64,000 bases of DNA from Methylovorus sp. MM2 (GCF_001648895.1 NZ_LXUF01000011.1:310001-374000); one strand, 5' to 3'; counted from the first letter of the stretch, positions 49,884-60,718 are shown. A program made the numbers and translations. Notes: generated by a model from the letters alone, not told the origin.

Positions 49884-51179
49884 TCATACATCTAAACCAG
49901 AGGGTTTGCTGTTTTCCATATTAGACAGCACTCTCACCTCGCGCTGTGGATATGGAATAACAATCGAATTCGCTTGAAATGCGCGCCATATCTCAAGATA
50001 GATAGCAGACTTCAAGCTTGCTGAGCCTTCCTCAGGATCCGGAATCCAGATATTCAGGTTCAAATCGATACCGCTTTCGCCAAAACCAGCGATATTCACC
50101 GTCGGCACAGTATCTTGCATCACACGAGGATGGTTCTTTGCACATTCCAGCATTAATCCCATCGCTTTTTCAAGATTACTTTCGTAACTCACCTGAATCG
50201 GCATCTGTACACGCGCTTTTCTTTCCGTGAATGAATGATTCACCACAGAGCTTGTAATCAAGGTCTCATTAGGAATGACCACTTGTGTGCCATCTAACTT
50301 ACGCAGTACAAGATAGCGTGACCGCAAGTCACTCACGATGCCATAATGATTATCAATGGTAATGACATCCCCCATTTGCATGGATTTATCGATGAGGATG
50401 ATAAAGCCGCTGATGTAATTACTTGCGATTTTCTGCAATCCGAACCCAATACCGACACCTAAGGCGCCCCCAAAGACCGACAATAATGTGATATCAAGGC
50501 CAACCGCAGATAAGGCAATTAGTACTGCAATCAACGAGAAACAGATACGGATCAACTTGCTCAATACGACCCGCATATTCATATTGATCTGTGCAGCATT
50601 CATGAGCCGGTTCTCGATCACCCTACTTACCCACAGCGCACCTATCAAGGTGATTACTACCGTCAGCAACCCCTGCAAAATAAGTAGCAGATTGATATGG
50701 TTTTTACCTACAGTAAAACTGATATCTTCGAGTGCTAAGATAATATCCGGCAATAAACCACTCAGATGAAATGCTAATATCAACCATACAATAGTTGAGA
50801 TTAAGTGCTCCATCGCGCGTACCCATCCACCGGAAGAGAAGATATAGCGCAAGGCATATACCACTAGCCTGATAACCGCCATCGCGATTAATAATTTATC
50901 AGCCAATTTCAACATACTGGTATGTTGCCAGTTACTTAGAATAAGCTGGCCGATATAGATCAATATCAAAGATGAGAGTGGGAACAAAACACGATTGATT
51001 CCACCGATACCGACTTTCCAAGTCTCAGGTGCATGCTTCATTACATAGGCTTTAAGCAGCCCATTGATAGACCCAGCAAGTACAAGCGAAAGTATGATGA
51101 TACTGAGCTGCCAAACAATCACTGGGCTAGCTATATCCGTAGCAAGATCCTGCCACATTAGAGCTAATTCATTATTCAT
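49884..51179 (-). CDS. MscS-family mechanosensitive ion channel
   Basis: 431 residues, small-to-medium MscS. N-terminal hydrophobic helices (residues ~20-200), then the channel-lining TM3 with Ala/Gly/Leu spacing LSVFGGALGVGIGFGLQKIA and the beta domain KSMQMGDVITIDNHYG, VVIPNETLITSSVVNHS. Overlaps the end of mgtE by four bases (ATGA), so translation is coupled to it. Confidence 0.92.
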   Translation of the reverse strand: MNNELALMWQDLATDIASPVIVWQLSIIILSLVLAGSINGLLKAYVMKHAPETWKVGIGGINRVLFPLSSLILIYIGQLILSNWQHTSMLKLADKLLIAMAVIRLVVYALRYIFSSGGWVRAMEHLISTIVWLILAFHLSGLLPDIILALEDISFTVGKNHINLLLILQGLLTVVITLIGALWVSRVIENRLMNAAQINMNMRVVLSKLIRICFSLIAVLIALSAVGLDITLLSVFGGALGVGIGFGLQKIASNYISGFIILIDKSMQMGDVITIDNHYGIVSDLRSRYLVLRKLDGTQVVIPNETLITSSVVNHSFTERKARVQMPIQVSYESNLEKAMGLMLECAKNHPRVMQDTVPTVNIAGFGESGIDLNLNIWIPDPEEGSASLKSAIYLEIWRAFQANSIVIPYPQREVRVLSNMENSKPSGLDV

Positions 51180-52612
51180 ATAAGAAATATGCTGGCAAGG
51201 CCTAAAAAGATAAAAAAACCACCACTATCAGTCACCGCAGTGATCAGCACGCTGGAACCTACAGCAGGATCGCGCCCAGACTTTGTCATGACCAGCGGGA
51301 TCATCACGCCCATGATCGCGGCAAGCAGAAGATTAAGCGTCATTGCAGCCGTCATCACTGCACCAAGCGCCCAGTTGTGATACAGGAAATAAGCCAATAC
51401 CCCTAGCACACTACCCCAGAGCAAACCATTCATTAACCCGACCCCAAGCTCTTTGAGCAGAAGCGACTTCATGTTGTATGAAGCGATCTGCCCTAGTGCT
51501 AAGCCGCGCACAATCATCGTTGTCGTCTGATTACCTGAGTTACCACCTATACCGGCAACAATCGGCATTAACGCTGCTAAGGCCACGATCTTTTCTATTG
51601 ACCCTTCGAATAAGCCGATCACCCGTGATGCAATAAAGGCCGTCACAAGATTGATCGCCAACCAAGTCCAACGGTTTTGTACCGATTTCCACACAGAAGA
51701 GAAGAGATCCTCCTCTTCACGCAAACCTGCCATCGAAAGCATGTCGCTCTCTGCTTCTTCTCGAATAAAGTCCATCACCGTATCAACGGTTAAACGACCT
51801 ACAAGCTTATTATTACTATCGACAACAGGTGCTGTCACCAAGTCATAGCGCTCGAATGCCTTAGCTGCTTCATCAGCTTTGTCTTCTGGATGGAATACCA
51901 CGGCATCATCCGCCATGATATCGACCACCTCAGCATCCAAATCATTCACCACCATACGTTTCAGTGGCAATACGCCTTGCAGAATGCCATAACGGTCTAC
52001 TACGAATAACTTATCCGTATGATCGGGCAGCCCACCCAAACGGCGCAAGTAACGCAAAGCCACTTCAAGCGTAATATCTTCGCGAATGGTGACGATATCA
52101 AAGTCCATCAACGCACCAACTGCATCATCCGTATAACCCAATGCGGATTGCAAACGCTCACGATTCTGGATATCCAGGCTATCAAGCAGATCCTGCAGAA
52201 CATCTTTAGGTAAGTCTGGCGCCAAATCAGCCAGTTCATCGGTATCGAGCTGCTCAGCAGCGGCCAGCAATTCATCGCTATCCATATCAGCGATAAGCGT
52301 CTGCCTAACAGCATCCGATACTTCCAGCAGTATCTCGCCATCACGCTCCGCTTTAACCAGCTCCCAGATATCAAGACGTTGCTCTAACGGTAATGACTCA
52401 AGGATGTAGGCGACGTCAGCCGGATGCAGGGCATCCAGTTTCTTTTGCAGCTCCGCAAGATTTTGTTTATGGACTAGCGTTTCAAGAAGATGCTGCTTAG
52501 GCATATCCTGCTTATGCACCAAACCCTCGACAAGCCGATGCTTATTCAACAGGCTGATCACCTGCTGCAAGTTCTCTTGTAAGCTTTCTTTTGATTCTTG
52601 GGTTTCGGCCAT
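51176..52612 (-). CDS. mgtE: Magnesium transporter MgtE
   Basis: 478 residues with N domain (HPADVAYILESLPLEQRLDI), paired CBS domains (~150-270: DKLFVVDRYGILQGVLPLKR; YDLVTAPVVDSNNKLVGRLT) and five C-terminal helices (PIVAGIGGNSGNQTTTMIVR, the MgtE channel signature). Mg2+ binding to the CBS/N domains gates the channel in relatives. Translated with mscS. Long, structured leader upstream. Confidence 0.95.
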   Translation of the reverse strand: MAETQESKESLQENLQQVISLLNKHRLVEGLVHKQDMPKQHLLETLVHKQNLAELQKKLDALHPADVAYILESLPLEQRLDIWELVKAERDGEILLEVSDAVRQTLIADMDSDELLAAAEQLDTDELADLAPDLPKDVLQDLLDSLDIQNRERLQSALGYTDDAVGALMDFDIVTIREDITLEVALRYLRRLGGLPDHTDKLFVVDRYGILQGVLPLKRMVVNDLDAEVVDIMADDAVVFHPEDKADEAAKAFERYDLVTAPVVDSNNKLVGRLTVDTVMDFIREEAESDMLSMAGLREEEDLFSSVWKSVQNRWTWLAINLVTAFIASRVIGLFEGSIEKIVALAALMPIVAGIGGNSGNQTTTMIVRGLALGQIASYNMKSLLLKELGVGLMNGLLWGSVLGVLAYFLYHNWALGAVMTAAMTLNLLLAAIMGVMIPLVMTKSGRDPAVGSSVLITAVTDSGGFFIFLGLASIFLI

Positions 52613-52755
52613 TACTTAGCTCATTGATGCTGCTAGGTTACAAGAATGACTGCCCGATTCGGGTGCCGCCTTAATGAAATTGGGTCAACCAGCTCACCCC
52701 CATCCCACTTAATCTGTGACAACTTCATTATTATGGAGTTTTTCTGAGCTAACGA
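52613..52755 (-). promoter_or_regulatory. Structured mgtE leader, riboswitch candidate
   Basis: The transcript leader (minus strand) can be closed by an exact 8-bp pairing: RNA UUAGCUCA (at 52752-52745) with UGAGCUAA (52623-52616) ending three bases before the AUG. Inside are AAUGAA/UUCAUU, UGGG/CCCA and a CCCG-AAU-CGGG hairpin. There is no classical ribosome site before the AUG, and P1 occupies the region. It does not look like the ykoK M-box as I recall it. No folding software was run. Confidence 0.5.
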
Positions 52756-52868
52756 AAACAATAATTTTAATTATCTTCATATTGTTAGCATAACAACTTG
52801 ATGCCTTAGATGATGTATTTATACTGCATAAACGTGTCAGTAATATAAAAAGATATAGTTCAGACAAT
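52756..52868. other. AT-rich gap, mgtE promoter region
   Basis: Together with the leader, this fills the 313-base gap between mgtE and rplQ. No gene was seen. It should hold the mgtE promoter on the minus strand; no convincing box pair stands out. Confidence 0.4.
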
Positions 52869-52895
52869 AAAAAAGCCGGTATGACCGGCTTTTTT
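52869..52895 (-). terminator. Terminator of the alpha/ribosomal operon
   Basis: 12-bp perfect stem AAAAAAGCCGGT / ACCGGCTTTTTT (52869-52880/52884-52895), 3-base loop, 31 bases after the rplQ stop; T-run on both strands. Confidence 0.93.
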
Positions 52896-52925
52896 ATTCA
52901 AACTGTTTTAAATCCGTAACCGATA

Positions 52926-53315
52926 TTACTCAGCAACAACTGGTTCTGCTGATAAATCAGGACGGTCAACCAACTCAACCAATGCCATTGGTGCATTATC
53001 GCCATCACGGAAACCGCATTTAAGAATACGCAAGTAACCACCATTACGTGTTTGGTAACGTGGACCAAGCTCATTAAATAGCTTGCCTACGATATCACGG
53101 TCACGCAAACGGCTGAAAGCCAAGCGACGATTAGCTAATGTTGCACTCTTACCCAAAGTGATTAAAGGCTCTGCTACACGACGCAGCTCTTTAGCTTTTG
53201 GCAAAGTAGTCTTGATCAGCTCATGGCGTAATAATGACGTTGCCATATTGCGCAACATCGCCTGACGATGGCTACTTGTGCGGTTTAATTTACGATTACT
53301 GTTACGATGACGCAT
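52926..53315 (-). CDS. rplQ: 50S ribosomal protein L17
   Basis: 129 residues: [39 protein letters not shown] and [20 protein letters not shown]. Last gene of the ribosomal block. Confidence 0.98.
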   Translation of the reverse strand: MRHRNSNRKLNRTSSHRQAMLRNMATSLLRHELIKTTLPKAKELRRVAEPLITLGKSATLANRRLAFSRLRDRDIVGKLFNELGPRYQTRNGGYLRILKCGFRDGDNAPMALVELVDRPDLSAEPVVAE

Positions 53316-53339
53316 AGTGATACCTCACACCTTTGCTAT

Positions 53340-54323
53340 TTATACTTTTTCCAGGCCAACAGGCGGCCAGTTTTCTAGTTTCATACCTAATGTCAGGCCT
53401 TTAGAAGCCAGAACATCCTTAATCTCATTGAGAGACTTACGACCAAGATTTGGTGCCTTCAATAACTCATTCTCACCACGTTGGATCAGATCACCAATGT
53501 AGTAAATATTTTCTGCTTTCAGGCAGTTTGCTGAACGCACAGTCAACTCTAAATCATCTACTGGACGTAGCAAGATAGGATCAACTTGTGGTGCATTCTT
53601 CACTTCGATTTCTGTTGGAGCACCTTCAAGGTCAGCGAATACAGCCAATTGACCCATCAAGATACGCGCAGCATCACGAATCGCTTGTTCTGGCTCGATA
53701 ACGCCGTTAGTTTCAACGTCCATTACCAATTTATCCAAATCTGTACGCTGCTCAACACGTGCACTTTCAACGTGGTAACTTACCTTGTTGATCGGGCTGA
53801 ATGAAGCATCAACTTGGATAAAACCAAGCACACGGTCTTCATCTGTCTTTAAACGCGCAGGAACAGGTTGATAACCGCGACCCATACCAACCTTAACTTC
53901 AAGGTTTAACTTGCCACCCTTAGTCAGGTGAGCAATCACATGATTAGGATTAGAAATCTCAGCATCATGACCAGTTTCAAAATCAGCAGCTGTTACAACA
54001 CCCTCAACTGATTTATTCAGAGTTAATGTTGTTTCACTCTTACTATTCAGCTTTAAAGCAACACCCTTGAGGTTCAACAGGATATCAACGACATCTTCCT
54101 GTACGCCATCAAGCGTAGAGTACTCGTGCACAACGCCATCAATTTTGACTTCAGTAATCGCGAAGCCAGGGATTGAAGAAAGCAATACACGACGCAAGGC
54201 ATTACCCAGCGTATAGCCAAAACCGCGTTCCATCGGCTCAAGTGTCACGCGTGCACGCACAGGTGAAATCACTTCAACGTCAACAACACGTGGCTTTAAA
54301 TATTCGGTCGGACTGTTTTGCAT
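53340..54323 (-). CDS. rpoA: RNA polymerase alpha subunit
   Basis: 327 residues. N-terminal assembly domain: [33 protein letters not shown]-terminal domain for UP-element and activator contacts: [38 protein letters not shown]. Usually preceded by rpsD, here directly by rpsK (68-base gap). Confidence 0.98.
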   Translation of the reverse strand: MQNSPTEYLKPRVVDVEVISPVRARVTLEPMERGFGYTLGNALRRVLLSSIPGFAITEVKIDGVVHEYSTLDGVQEDVVDILLNLKGVALKLNSKSETTLTLNKSVEGVVTAADFETGHDAEISNPNHVIAHLTKGGKLNLEVKVGMGRGYQPVPARLKTDEDRVLGFIQVDASFSPINKVSYHVESARVEQRTDLDKLVMDVETNGVIEPEQAIRDAARILMGQLAVFADLEGAPTEIEVKNAPQVDPILLRPVDDLELTVRSANCLKAENIYYIGDLIQRGENELLKAPNLGRKSLNEIKDVLASKGLTLGMKLENWPPVGLEKV

Positions 54324-54351
54324 AACCTATCCTTGAAAGTTTATATCTGAC

Positions 54352-54399
54352 AACTTAAATACGTGGGTATCTAAAACTTAAATACGGTAGTTTAGATAC
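54352..54399. repeat. Repeats at the site where rpsD is expected
   Basis: A 12-bp direct repeat AACTTAAATACG at 54352-54363 and 54375-54386, and a 9-bp inverted repeat GTATCTAAA (54367-54375) / TTTAGATAC (54391-54399) that overlaps the rpsK stop. They fill most of the 68-base rpsK-rpoA gap. Confidence 0.7.
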
Positions 54400-54781
54400 G
54401 ACGTTTTTTAGGTGGACGGCAACCATTGTGCGGTACTGGCGTCACATCAGAAATGCTAGTGATCTTGAAACCTACAGCATTCAGCGCACGCACTGCAGAC
54501 TCGCGACCTGGGCCTGGGCCCTTGATACGGACTTCAAGGTTCTTCACGCCGCATTCCTGAGCTGCTTTACCAGCTGCTTCAGCAGCTACCTGTGCAGCAA
54601 AAGGAGTACTTTTACGTGAGCCCTTAAAACCTGCTCCGCCAGAAGTTGCCCATGAAAGTGCATTACCCTGACGATCAGTGATCGTAATGATTGTATTGTT
54701 AAAAGAAGCGTGCACGTGGGCGATGCCCTCGGCAATGTTCTTTTTAACTTTCTTGCGTACGCGTACGTTAGCTTTTGCCAT
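54392..54781 (-). CDS. rpsK: 30S ribosomal protein S11
   Basis: 129 residues: [58 protein letters not shown] and C-terminal [11 protein letters not shown]. Complete; part of the alpha operon. Confidence 0.98.
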   Translation of the reverse strand: MAKANVRVRKKVKKNIAEGIAHVHASFNNTIITITDRQGNALSWATSGGAGFKGSRKSTPFAAQVAAEAAGKAAQECGVKNLEVRIKGPGPGRESAVRALNAVGFKITSISDVTPVPHNGCRPPKKRRI

Positions 54782-54794
54782 GTTGCATTATTCC

Positions 54795-55157
54795 TTACTT
54801 GGAAGACTTAATAGGCTTGATAGGACCCTTGCGTGTTCGCGCATTTGTCTTTGTACGTTGACCACGAACTGGTAGACCACGACGGTGACGTACACCACGG
54901 TAGCAACCTAAATCCATCAAGCGCTTGATATTCATCGTTACTTCACGACGCAAATCGCCTTCAACCTTAAGCTTTGCGACTTCATCACGCAGCTTTTCAA
55001 CTTCAGCGTCGTTCAGATCTTTAATTTTTGCAGTCGTAGAAACACCTGCAGCCTGACAAATCTGCTTTGCAGTATTACGACCAACACCGTAGATCGACGT
55101 TAATGCGATCTCAGTGTGCTTATGATTTGGGATGTTAACCCCTGCTATCCGAGCCAT
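54795..55157 (-). CDS. rpsM: 30S ribosomal protein S13
   Basis: 120 residues: [58 protein letters not shown]. First gene of the alpha group. The 149-base leader holds two hairpins. Confidence 0.98.
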   Translation of the reverse strand: MARIAGVNIPNHKHTEIALTSIYGVGRNTAKQICQAAGVSTTAKIKDLNDAEVEKLRDEVAKLKVEGDLRREVTMNIKRLMDLGCYRGVRHRRGLPVRGQRTKTNARTRKGPIKPIKSSK

Positions 55158-55184
55158 GTTTCTACTCCAAAATAATGGCGCAAT

Positions 55185-55278
55185 GATTTGATTGAATCAA
55201 TTGGCCTAATCAAATCGCCAAAAAAGCCTAAAATTTTAACAGCTTGACCAACTTTTAACAATTACCAATTGATCAAGC
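55185..55278 (-). promoter_or_regulatory. Hairpins in the rpsM leader
   Basis: Arms GATTTGATT (55185-55193) / AATCAAATC (55208-55216), and GCTTGACCAA (55242-55251) / TTGATCAAGC (55269-55278, one mismatch). In E. coli the equivalent leader is bound by S4; relation is unproven here. Confidence 0.4.
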
Positions 55279-55306
55279 CACAACTATTAAGTGTATTACT
55301 GTCCAA

Positions 55307-55420
55307 TTAACCTTGACGTTGCTTGTGACGTGGATCTGTACAGATAACACGCACTACGCCACGACGACGGACAACTTTACAATGACGACAAAGCGCCTTA
55401 ACTGATGCACGAACTCTCAT
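55307..55420 (-). CDS. rpmJ: 50S ribosomal protein L36
   Basis: 37 residues: [20 protein letters not shown] then [14 protein letters not shown]-x2-C ... C-x4-H zinc site intact (C-plus form). Preceded by AGGTGG. Follows infA and ends the spc group. Confidence 0.97.
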   Translation of the reverse strand: MRVRASVKALCRHCKVVRRRGVVRVICTDPRHKQRQG

Positions 55421-55457
55421 TTTTCCACCTCTTTAGCTTGTTCTATACAGCCTAAAA

Positions 55458-55676
55458 CTATTTCACGCGGAAAATAATCCGCGCACGTGACAAATCATAA
55501 GGCGTCATTTCTACAGTGACTTTGTCACCAGGAAGAATGCGAATGTAGTGCATACGCATCTTTCCTGAAATATAGCCCAATACCACATGACCATTTTCCA
55601 ACTTAACTCTAAACGTTGCATTTGGGAGGTTTTCTAGAACCTCACCCTGCATTTCAATTCTGTCTTCTTTTGCCAT
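55458..55676 (-). CDS. infA: Translation initiation factor IF-1
   Basis: 72 residues, one OB fold: [55 protein letters not shown]. Located between secY and rpmJ, a normal betaproteobacterial position. Confidence 0.97.
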   Translation of the reverse strand: MAKEDRIEMQGEVLENLPNATFRVKLENGHVVLGYISGKMRMHYIRILPGDKVTVEMTPYDLSRARIIFRVK

Positions 55677-55705
55677 TACTTTGCTTAACCAAAGGTCTTA
55701 CTCAA

Positions 55706-57028
55706 TTAGCGCGGAGTAACCGCACCACCTTTAAAATTAGCTTTCTTTAGCAAACCTTCATACTGATGAGACATCAAGTGTGACTGTACTTGTGTCATGA
55801 AATCCATGGTCACAACTACAATAATCAACAGCGATGTACCACCAAAGTAAAACGGTACGTTCCATTTCAAGATCAAGAACTCTGGCAACAAACAAACCAG
55901 CGTAATGTAGATTGCACCGATCAATGTCAAACGACCCATGATGCGATCTATATATTTAGCGGTTTGGTCACCAGGACGAATCCCAGGAACAAATGCACCA
56001 CTCTTCTTCAAGTTATCTGCTGTTTCTTTTGGGTTAAACACTAACGCCGTATAAAAGAAACAGAAAAACACAATCGCAGTAGCAAAGAAAATGATGTAAA
56101 GCGGCTGGCCTGGCGACAACGTCGTGCCTACCTCTTTTAACCATGACATGCTATCTCTGCTACCAAACCATCCAGCTAACGTCGCTGGGAACAAAATAAT
56201 ACTTGAGGCAAAAATCGGGGGAATCACACCCGCCATATTCAGCTTCAACGGCAAATGACTTGTTTGACCGCCAAATACCTTACGACCTACTTGGCGCTTA
56301 GCATAGTTGACCGTAATTTTACGTTGACCACGCTCTACAAACACGACAAAAGCAGTTACTAAAATCGCAGCAGCAAACAGGAAGATCACCAGCGGGATAG
56401 AAAATGCGCCCGTTCTGGCCAACTCCAACGTACCACCAATGGCATGTGGCAATCCAGCAACGATACCGGCAAAGATAATGATAGAAATACCATTACCAAC
56501 ACCTCGCTCTGTAATCTGCTCACCTAACCACATCAAAAACATCGTTCCACTCACCAAGGTAACCACCGTTGTGAATCGGAACATCAAACCAGGATCTAGC
56601 ACAAGGCCAGCCTGACTTTCTAAAGCAATCGCGATACCCAAACCTTGGAATGTCGCCAAAAGTACCGTGCCATAACGCGTATACTTCGTAATCAAACGAC
56701 GTCCAGCTTCGCCTTCTTTCTTCAACTGCTCCATCTTTGGAGATACAACAGTCAATAACTGCATAATGATCGATGCAGAGATGTAAGGCATGATACCTAA
56801 CGCAAATACGGTGAATCTAGACAACGCGCCACCTGAGAACATGTTGAACATGCCCAGAATGCCGCCACTTTGCGATTCAAATAACCTAGCCAGCACATCC
56901 GGATCGATACCCGGAACCGGGATGTGCGCGCCTAAGCGATATACAACTAAAGCACCTAACACAAATAACAGACGACTCTTAAGCTCGCCCATCTTGCTTA
57001 CAGCACCAAACATACTATCGTTAGCCAA
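55706..57028 (-). CDS. secY: Protein translocase channel SecY
   Basis: 440 residues, ten helices. Seen: [20 protein letters not shown], plug region [25 protein letters not shown]-type segment [17 protein letters not shown], and C-terminal [20 protein letters not shown]. Core of the Sec pathway. Seven bases after rplO. Confidence 0.98.
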   Translation of the reverse strand: MANDSMFGAVSKMGELKSRLLFVLGALVVYRLGAHIPVPGIDPDVLARLFESQSGGILGMFNMFSGGALSRFTVFALGIMPYISASIIMQLLTVVSPKMEQLKKEGEAGRRLITKYTRYGTVLLATFQGLGIAIALESQAGLVLDPGLMFRFTTVVTLVSGTMFLMWLGEQITERGVGNGISIIIFAGIVAGLPHAIGGTLELARTGAFSIPLVIFLFAAAILVTAFVVFVERGQRKITVNYAKRQVGRKVFGGQTSHLPLKLNMAGVIPPIFASSIILFPATLAGWFGSRDSMSWLKEVGTTLSPGQPLYIIFFATAIVFFCFFYTALVFNPKETADNLKKSGAFVPGIRPGDQTAKYIDRIMGRLTLIGAIYITLVCLLPEFLILKWNVPFYFGGTSLLIIVVVTMDFMTQVQSHLMSHQYEGLLKKANFKGGAVTPR

Positions 57029-57035
57029 CTTGCTA

Positions 57036-57470
57036 TTACTCTACGATCTTGCCGCCAGCAGCTTCTAACGCCGCACGTGCACCCTTGCTCAGAAGAAGAC
57101 CTTGTACATTGATTGCACGAGTCACATCACCTGAAAGGTAAACTTTCACAGATTTCACAGTTGTCGGCACAACGTTAGCTTGTTTCAAAGCAAGCAAGTC
57201 GATCACGTCCGCTTGAACTTTAACTAACTCACCAGTACGCACATGTGCAGTATCAGCCTTAGTTAAAGAATTAAAGCCACGTTTTGGCAAACGACGTTGC
57301 AAAGGCATTTGACCGCCTTCAAAACCAACTTTGTGAAAACCACCAGTACGTGATTTCTGACCTTTATGGCCACGACCAGCTGTCTTACCAAGGCCAGAGC
57401 CGATACCACGACCAACGCGACGCTTCGAGTGCTTAGCACCTTCAGCTGGCTTAATAGAATTCAATTTCAT
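57036..57470 (-). CDS. rplO: 50S ribosomal protein L15
   Basis: 144 residues: [55 protein letters not shown]. Start overlaps the rpmD stop by one base. Confidence 0.98.
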   Translation of the reverse strand: MKLNSIKPAEGAKHSKRRVGRGIGSGLGKTAGRGHKGQKSRTGGFHKVGFEGGQMPLQRRLPKRGFNSLTKADTAHVRTGELVKVQADVIDLLALKQANVVPTTVKSVKVYLSGDVTRAINVQGLLLSKGARAALEAAGGKIVE

Positions 57471-57673
57471 TATGCTTCTACCTTTAAGAGATAGTTTACT
57501 GCATTGATCATGCCGCGATTTTCCGGTGTATCTTGCACTTCAACAGTGTGATTCAAACGACGCAGACCAAGACCAGCGACACTTGCACGATGTGCAGCGA
57601 TACGACCAATGGTGCTTTTAACCAAAGTTACTTTAACAGTGCCAACAGCCACTTCTTTTTTTGCTTTAGCCAT
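57470..57673 (-). CDS. rpmD: 50S ribosomal protein L30
   Basis: 67 residues: [54 protein letters not shown]. Slightly longer N-terminus ([10 protein letters not shown]) than E. coli L30. Confidence 0.97.
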   Translation of the reverse strand: MAKAKKEVAVGTVKVTLVKSTIGRIAAHRASVAGLGLRRLNHTVEVQDTPENRGMINAVNYLLKVEA

Positions 57674-57675
57674 GA

Positions 57676-58182
57676 TTAGCCTCTGATTTCTTCAATTGTC
57701 TTGCCACGCTTTGCAGCGACTTCAGCAGGAGTATTCATGGATTGCAGGCCATTCAACGTTGCGCGAACAACGTTGTAAGGATTGGTTGAACCAATGCACT
57801 TAGCCAAAACATTCGTAATACCCATTACTTCAAAAATAGCGCGCATTGCACCACCAGCAATAATACCGGTACCTTCAGAAGCTGGCTGGATGAATACTTT
57901 AGCAGCACCGTGAACACCAGTAACTGCATGATGCAAAGTACCGTTAGTCAGGCTTACCTTGACCATATCACGACGCGCTTCATCCATTGCTTTTTGTACA
58001 GCAACAGGCACTTCACGCGCTTTACCTTTACCCATACCAACCGCACCGTCACCGTCACCAACAACGCTCAATGCAGCGAAACTCATAATACGACCACCCT
58101 TGACCACTTTGGTCACGCGGTTGACTGCGATCATTTTCTCGCGCAGACCATCGGTCTGCTGTTGTTCAATTTCTTTTGCCAT
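57676..58182 (-). CDS. rpsE: 30S ribosomal protein S5
   Basis: 168 residues starting [21 protein letters not shown] at 58189-58193 is best spaced for the ATG at 58182 (ATG at 58185 is an alternative). Core: [59 protein letters not shown]. Confidence 0.97.
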   Translation of the reverse strand: MAKEIEQQQTDGLREKMIAVNRVTKVVKGGRIMSFAALSVVGDGDGAVGMGKGKAREVPVAVQKAMDEARRDMVKVSLTNGTLHHAVTGVHGAAKVFIQPASEGTGIIAGGAMRAIFEVMGITNVLAKCIGSTNPYNVVRATLNGLQSMNTPAEVAAKRGKTIEEIRG

Positions 58183-58197
58183 CATCAACCCCGTCTA

Positions 58198-58551
58198 TTA
58201 GAAGGACAAGCCGTTTTCACGCGCTGCATCAGCAAGCGCTTTGATACGACCATGGTATTTATAACCTGAACGGTCAAATGCCACTTGTGTAACGCCTGCA
58301 GCCTTTGCCTTTTCAGCAATTCGCTTACCAATAACCGCAGCTGCAGCAATATTGCCACCATTCTTGATATCTTTACGCACTTCAGCTTCTAGCGTTGAAG
58401 CACTCGCCAGAACTTTATCTCCAGTTTCGGCGATAATTTGCGCATAGATATGACCATTACTACGATGCACGCTTAGGCGTGTCACCTTTAACTCAGCGAT
58501 TTTGGCACGAGTTTTACGTGCACGACGCAGACGAGAATTTACGATATTCAT
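58198..58551 (-). CDS. rplR: 50S ribosomal protein L18
   Basis: 117 residues: [52 protein letters not shown] and C-terminal REN-GLSF. Binds 5S rRNA. Confidence 0.98.
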   Translation of the reverse strand: MNIVNSRLRRARKTRAKIAELKVTRLSVHRSNGHIYAQIIAETGDKVLASASTLEAEVRKDIKNGGNIAAAAVIGKRIAEKAKAAGVTQVAFDRSGYKYHGRIKALADAARENGLSF

Positions 58552-58560
58552 GGCTAAACC

Positions 58561-59094
58561 TTACTTCTTCTTGGTTTCTTTAATAATGACCACTTCATCG
58601 GAGTAACGAACACCCTTGCCTTTATAAGGCTCTGGTGAACGGTACGCACGAATCTGCGCAGCAACTTGGCCAATCACTTGTTTATCAACACCTGTCAACA
58701 CGATCTCTGTTGGCGTAGGTGTTTGTACAGTTACGCCATCAGGCATCTTGTGGTTGACTGGATGTGAGTAACCTAGCTCCAGATTCAACGTAGTACCTTG
58801 CGCCTGTGCTTTATAGCCCACACCGACCAGGTTTAGCTTACGCGTAAAACCTTGAGATACGCCGTGTACCATATTTGCAACCAGCGCACGTAAAGTACCT
58901 GACATTGCACGAGAGTGTTGGCTATCATTTGCAACCACAAATGTAAGTGAATCACCTTCACGATTTAAGTTAACTGCACCAGTCAACGCTTGTGACAACT
59001 TGCCCAAAGGGCCGCTGACAGAAATATTGTTGGCACTTAGCACCACTTCAACCTTAGCAGGAATGGCGACTGGATTTTTAGCTACACGAGACAT
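58561..59094 (-). CDS. rplF: 50S ribosomal protein L6
   Basis: 177 residues: [68 protein letters not shown]. Complete. Confidence 0.98.
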   Translation of the reverse strand: MSRVAKNPVAIPAKVEVVLSANNISVSGPLGKLSQALTGAVNLNREGDSLTFVVANDSQHSRAMSGTLRALVANMVHGVSQGFTRKLNLVGVGYKAQAQGTTLNLELGYSHPVNHKMPDGVTVQTPTPTEIVLTGVDKQVIGQVAAQIRAYRSPEPYKGKGVRYSDEVVIIKETKKK

Positions 59095-59103
59095 GTTTTC
59101 TCC

Positions 59104-59499
59104 TTAAGCCACGATGCACAGCACTTCACCACCGACACCGGCAGCCTGCGCTTTGCGATCAGTCATCACACCCTTGGAAGTTGACACGATCGTCACACCA
59201 AGACCATTTAATACCTTAGGAATATCTTGATTACCGCGGTAGATACGAAGACCAGGGCGACTTACGCGCTCGATCTTCTCAATCACAGGGCGACCAGCAT
59301 AATACTTAAGGCTGATATTCAATTGTGGTTTGCCATCAAAATCTTGCACAGCAAAGTCATCAATGTAACCTTCATCTTTAAGTACGCTAGCAATAGCACG
59401 CTTTACTTTAGATGCAGGCATTGAAACTGCTGGCTTATTTGTGCTTTGCGCATTACGAATGCGGGTCAGCATATCGGCAATCGGATCACTCATACTCAT
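59104..59499 (-). CDS. rpsH: 30S ribosomal protein S8
   Basis: 131 residues: [66 protein letters not shown] lies seven bases before the first ATG, supporting that start. S8 is the autoregulator of this operon in E. coli. Confidence 0.98.
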   Translation of the reverse strand: MSMSDPIADMLTRIRNAQSTNKPAVSMPASKVKRAIASVLKDEGYIDDFAVQDFDGKPQLNISLKYYAGRPVIEKIERVSRPGLRIYRGNQDIPKVLNGLGVTIVSTSKGVMTDRKAQAAGVGGEVLCIVA

Positions 59500-59513
59500 G
59501 TTCTAACCCTCCG

Positions 59514-59819
59514 TTACCAGCTAGCTTTGGTGACGCCAGGCACTTCGCCGCGCATCATCAACTCGCGCAACTTGCTACGCGCAATACCAAACTTACTAAA
59601 CACACCACGTGGGCGACCAGTCAATGCGCAACGATTACGCAAACGAACAGGACTGGAATTACGTGGCAAACTTTGCAATTTCAAACGTGCCGCACGACGA
59701 TCTTCAGGTGAAGCATTTAAGTCGGTAGCAATTGCTGTTAATTCAGCGCGCTTAGTTGCATATTTCTTTACTGTATCGCGACGTTTTTGTTCGCGTTCAA
59801 TCAAACAGGTTTTAGCCAT
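59514..59819 (-). CDS. rpsN: 30S ribosomal protein S14
   Basis: 101 residues from [20 protein letters not shown]; the upstream extension to 59867 is not S14-like. [20 protein letters not shown] and [20 protein letters not shown] at the end. Long zinc-free form. Confidence 0.98.
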   Translation of the reverse strand: MAKTCLIEREQKRRDTVKKYATKRAELTAIATDLNASPEDRRAARLKLQSLPRNSSPVRLRNRCALTGRPRGVFSKFGIARSKLRELMMRGEVPGVTKASW

Positions 59820-59826
59820 AAGATCC

Positions 59827-60366
59827 TCAGTTTCTAAACGGGAAGCTAAATGCTGCAAGCAATGCACGCGCTTCTTCGTCAGTTTTTGCTGTTGTTGTAA
59901 TCGTGATATTCAGACCACGCAACGCGTCGATCTTGTCATATTCGATTTCAGGGAAAATGATTTGCTCACGCACACCCATGTTGTAGTTACCGCGACCGTC
60001 AAAAGACTTAGCAGAAATACCACGGAAGTCACGGATACGTGGAATCGCAACAGTTACTAAACGATCCAAGAATTCGTACATACGCTCACGACGCAACGTC
60101 ACTTTGCAACCGACAGGATAGTCATCACGAATCTTAAAAGCAGCGATAGACTTCTTAGCTTTGGTAACAATCACTTTTTGACCAGCGATCTTTTCAAGAT
60201 CGCCAACCGCATTTTCCATTACTTTTTTATCAGCAACAGCTTCGCCAACACCCATGTTCAGCGTGATCTTTTCGATACGCGGCACTTGCATGGGGGATGT
60301 ATAGCCAAATTGCTCGGTCAAGCTCTTGACCACTGATTCTTTATAAAAATCTTTTAAACGAGCCAT
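59827..60366 (-). CDS. rplE: 50S ribosomal protein L5
   Basis: 179 residues: [80 protein letters not shown]. Complete. Confidence 0.98.
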   Translation of the reverse strand: MARLKDFYKESVVKSLTEQFGYTSPMQVPRIEKITLNMGVGEAVADKKVMENAVGDLEKIAGQKVIVTKAKKSIAAFKIRDDYPVGCKVTLRRERMYEFLDRLVTVAIPRIRDFRGISAKSFDGRGNYNMGVREQIIFPEIEYDKIDALRGLNITITTTAKTDEEARALLAAFSFPFRN

Positions 60367-60389
60367 GATATTTTCTTATGCTCCCTGGC

Positions 60390-60707
60390 TTATGCGTCTA
60401 CAACTTCGCCGCTAGACTTGAAGACACGCACTTTGCGGCCGTCATCCAGCGTTTTGAAGCCAACGCGATCACCCTTCTGGGTGGCACGATTAAATAAAGC
60501 AACATTGGAAATGTCTAATGGCATTTCCTTACTAATAATTCCGCCAGTCACACCCTTCATTGGGTTTGGCTTTGCGTGCTTCTTAGCAACGTTGACACCC
60601 TCAACTAACACATGGCCAGACTCAAGAACGCTCAGAACAGTACCGCGCTTGCCTTTATCTTTACCAGTATTTAGAACGACTTCATCGCCCTTACGAATTT
60701 TACTCAT
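60390..60707 (-). CDS. rplX: 50S ribosomal protein L24
   Basis: 105 residues: [40 protein letters not shown] and [20 protein letters not shown] motif at the N-terminus. Confidence 0.98.
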   Translation of the reverse strand: MSKIRKGDEVVLNTGKDKGKRGTVLSVLESGHVLVEGVNVAKKHAKPNPMKGVTGGIISKEMPLDISNVALFNRATQKGDRVGFKTLDDGRKVRVFKSSGEVVDA

Positions 60708-60718
60708 CAGGCAGCTCC

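Noticed and set aside
52613-52925. M-box (ykoK) riboswitch upstream of mgtE
   Set aside because: The leader is structured, but the conserved M-box core segments I know are not recognisable, so it is listed only as an unclassified candidate.
59446-60060. 204-codon plus-strand frame opposite rpsN and rplE
   Set aside because: Antisense shadow of highly conserved ribosomal genes; composition is low-complexity Thr/Arg/Asn without any start signal.
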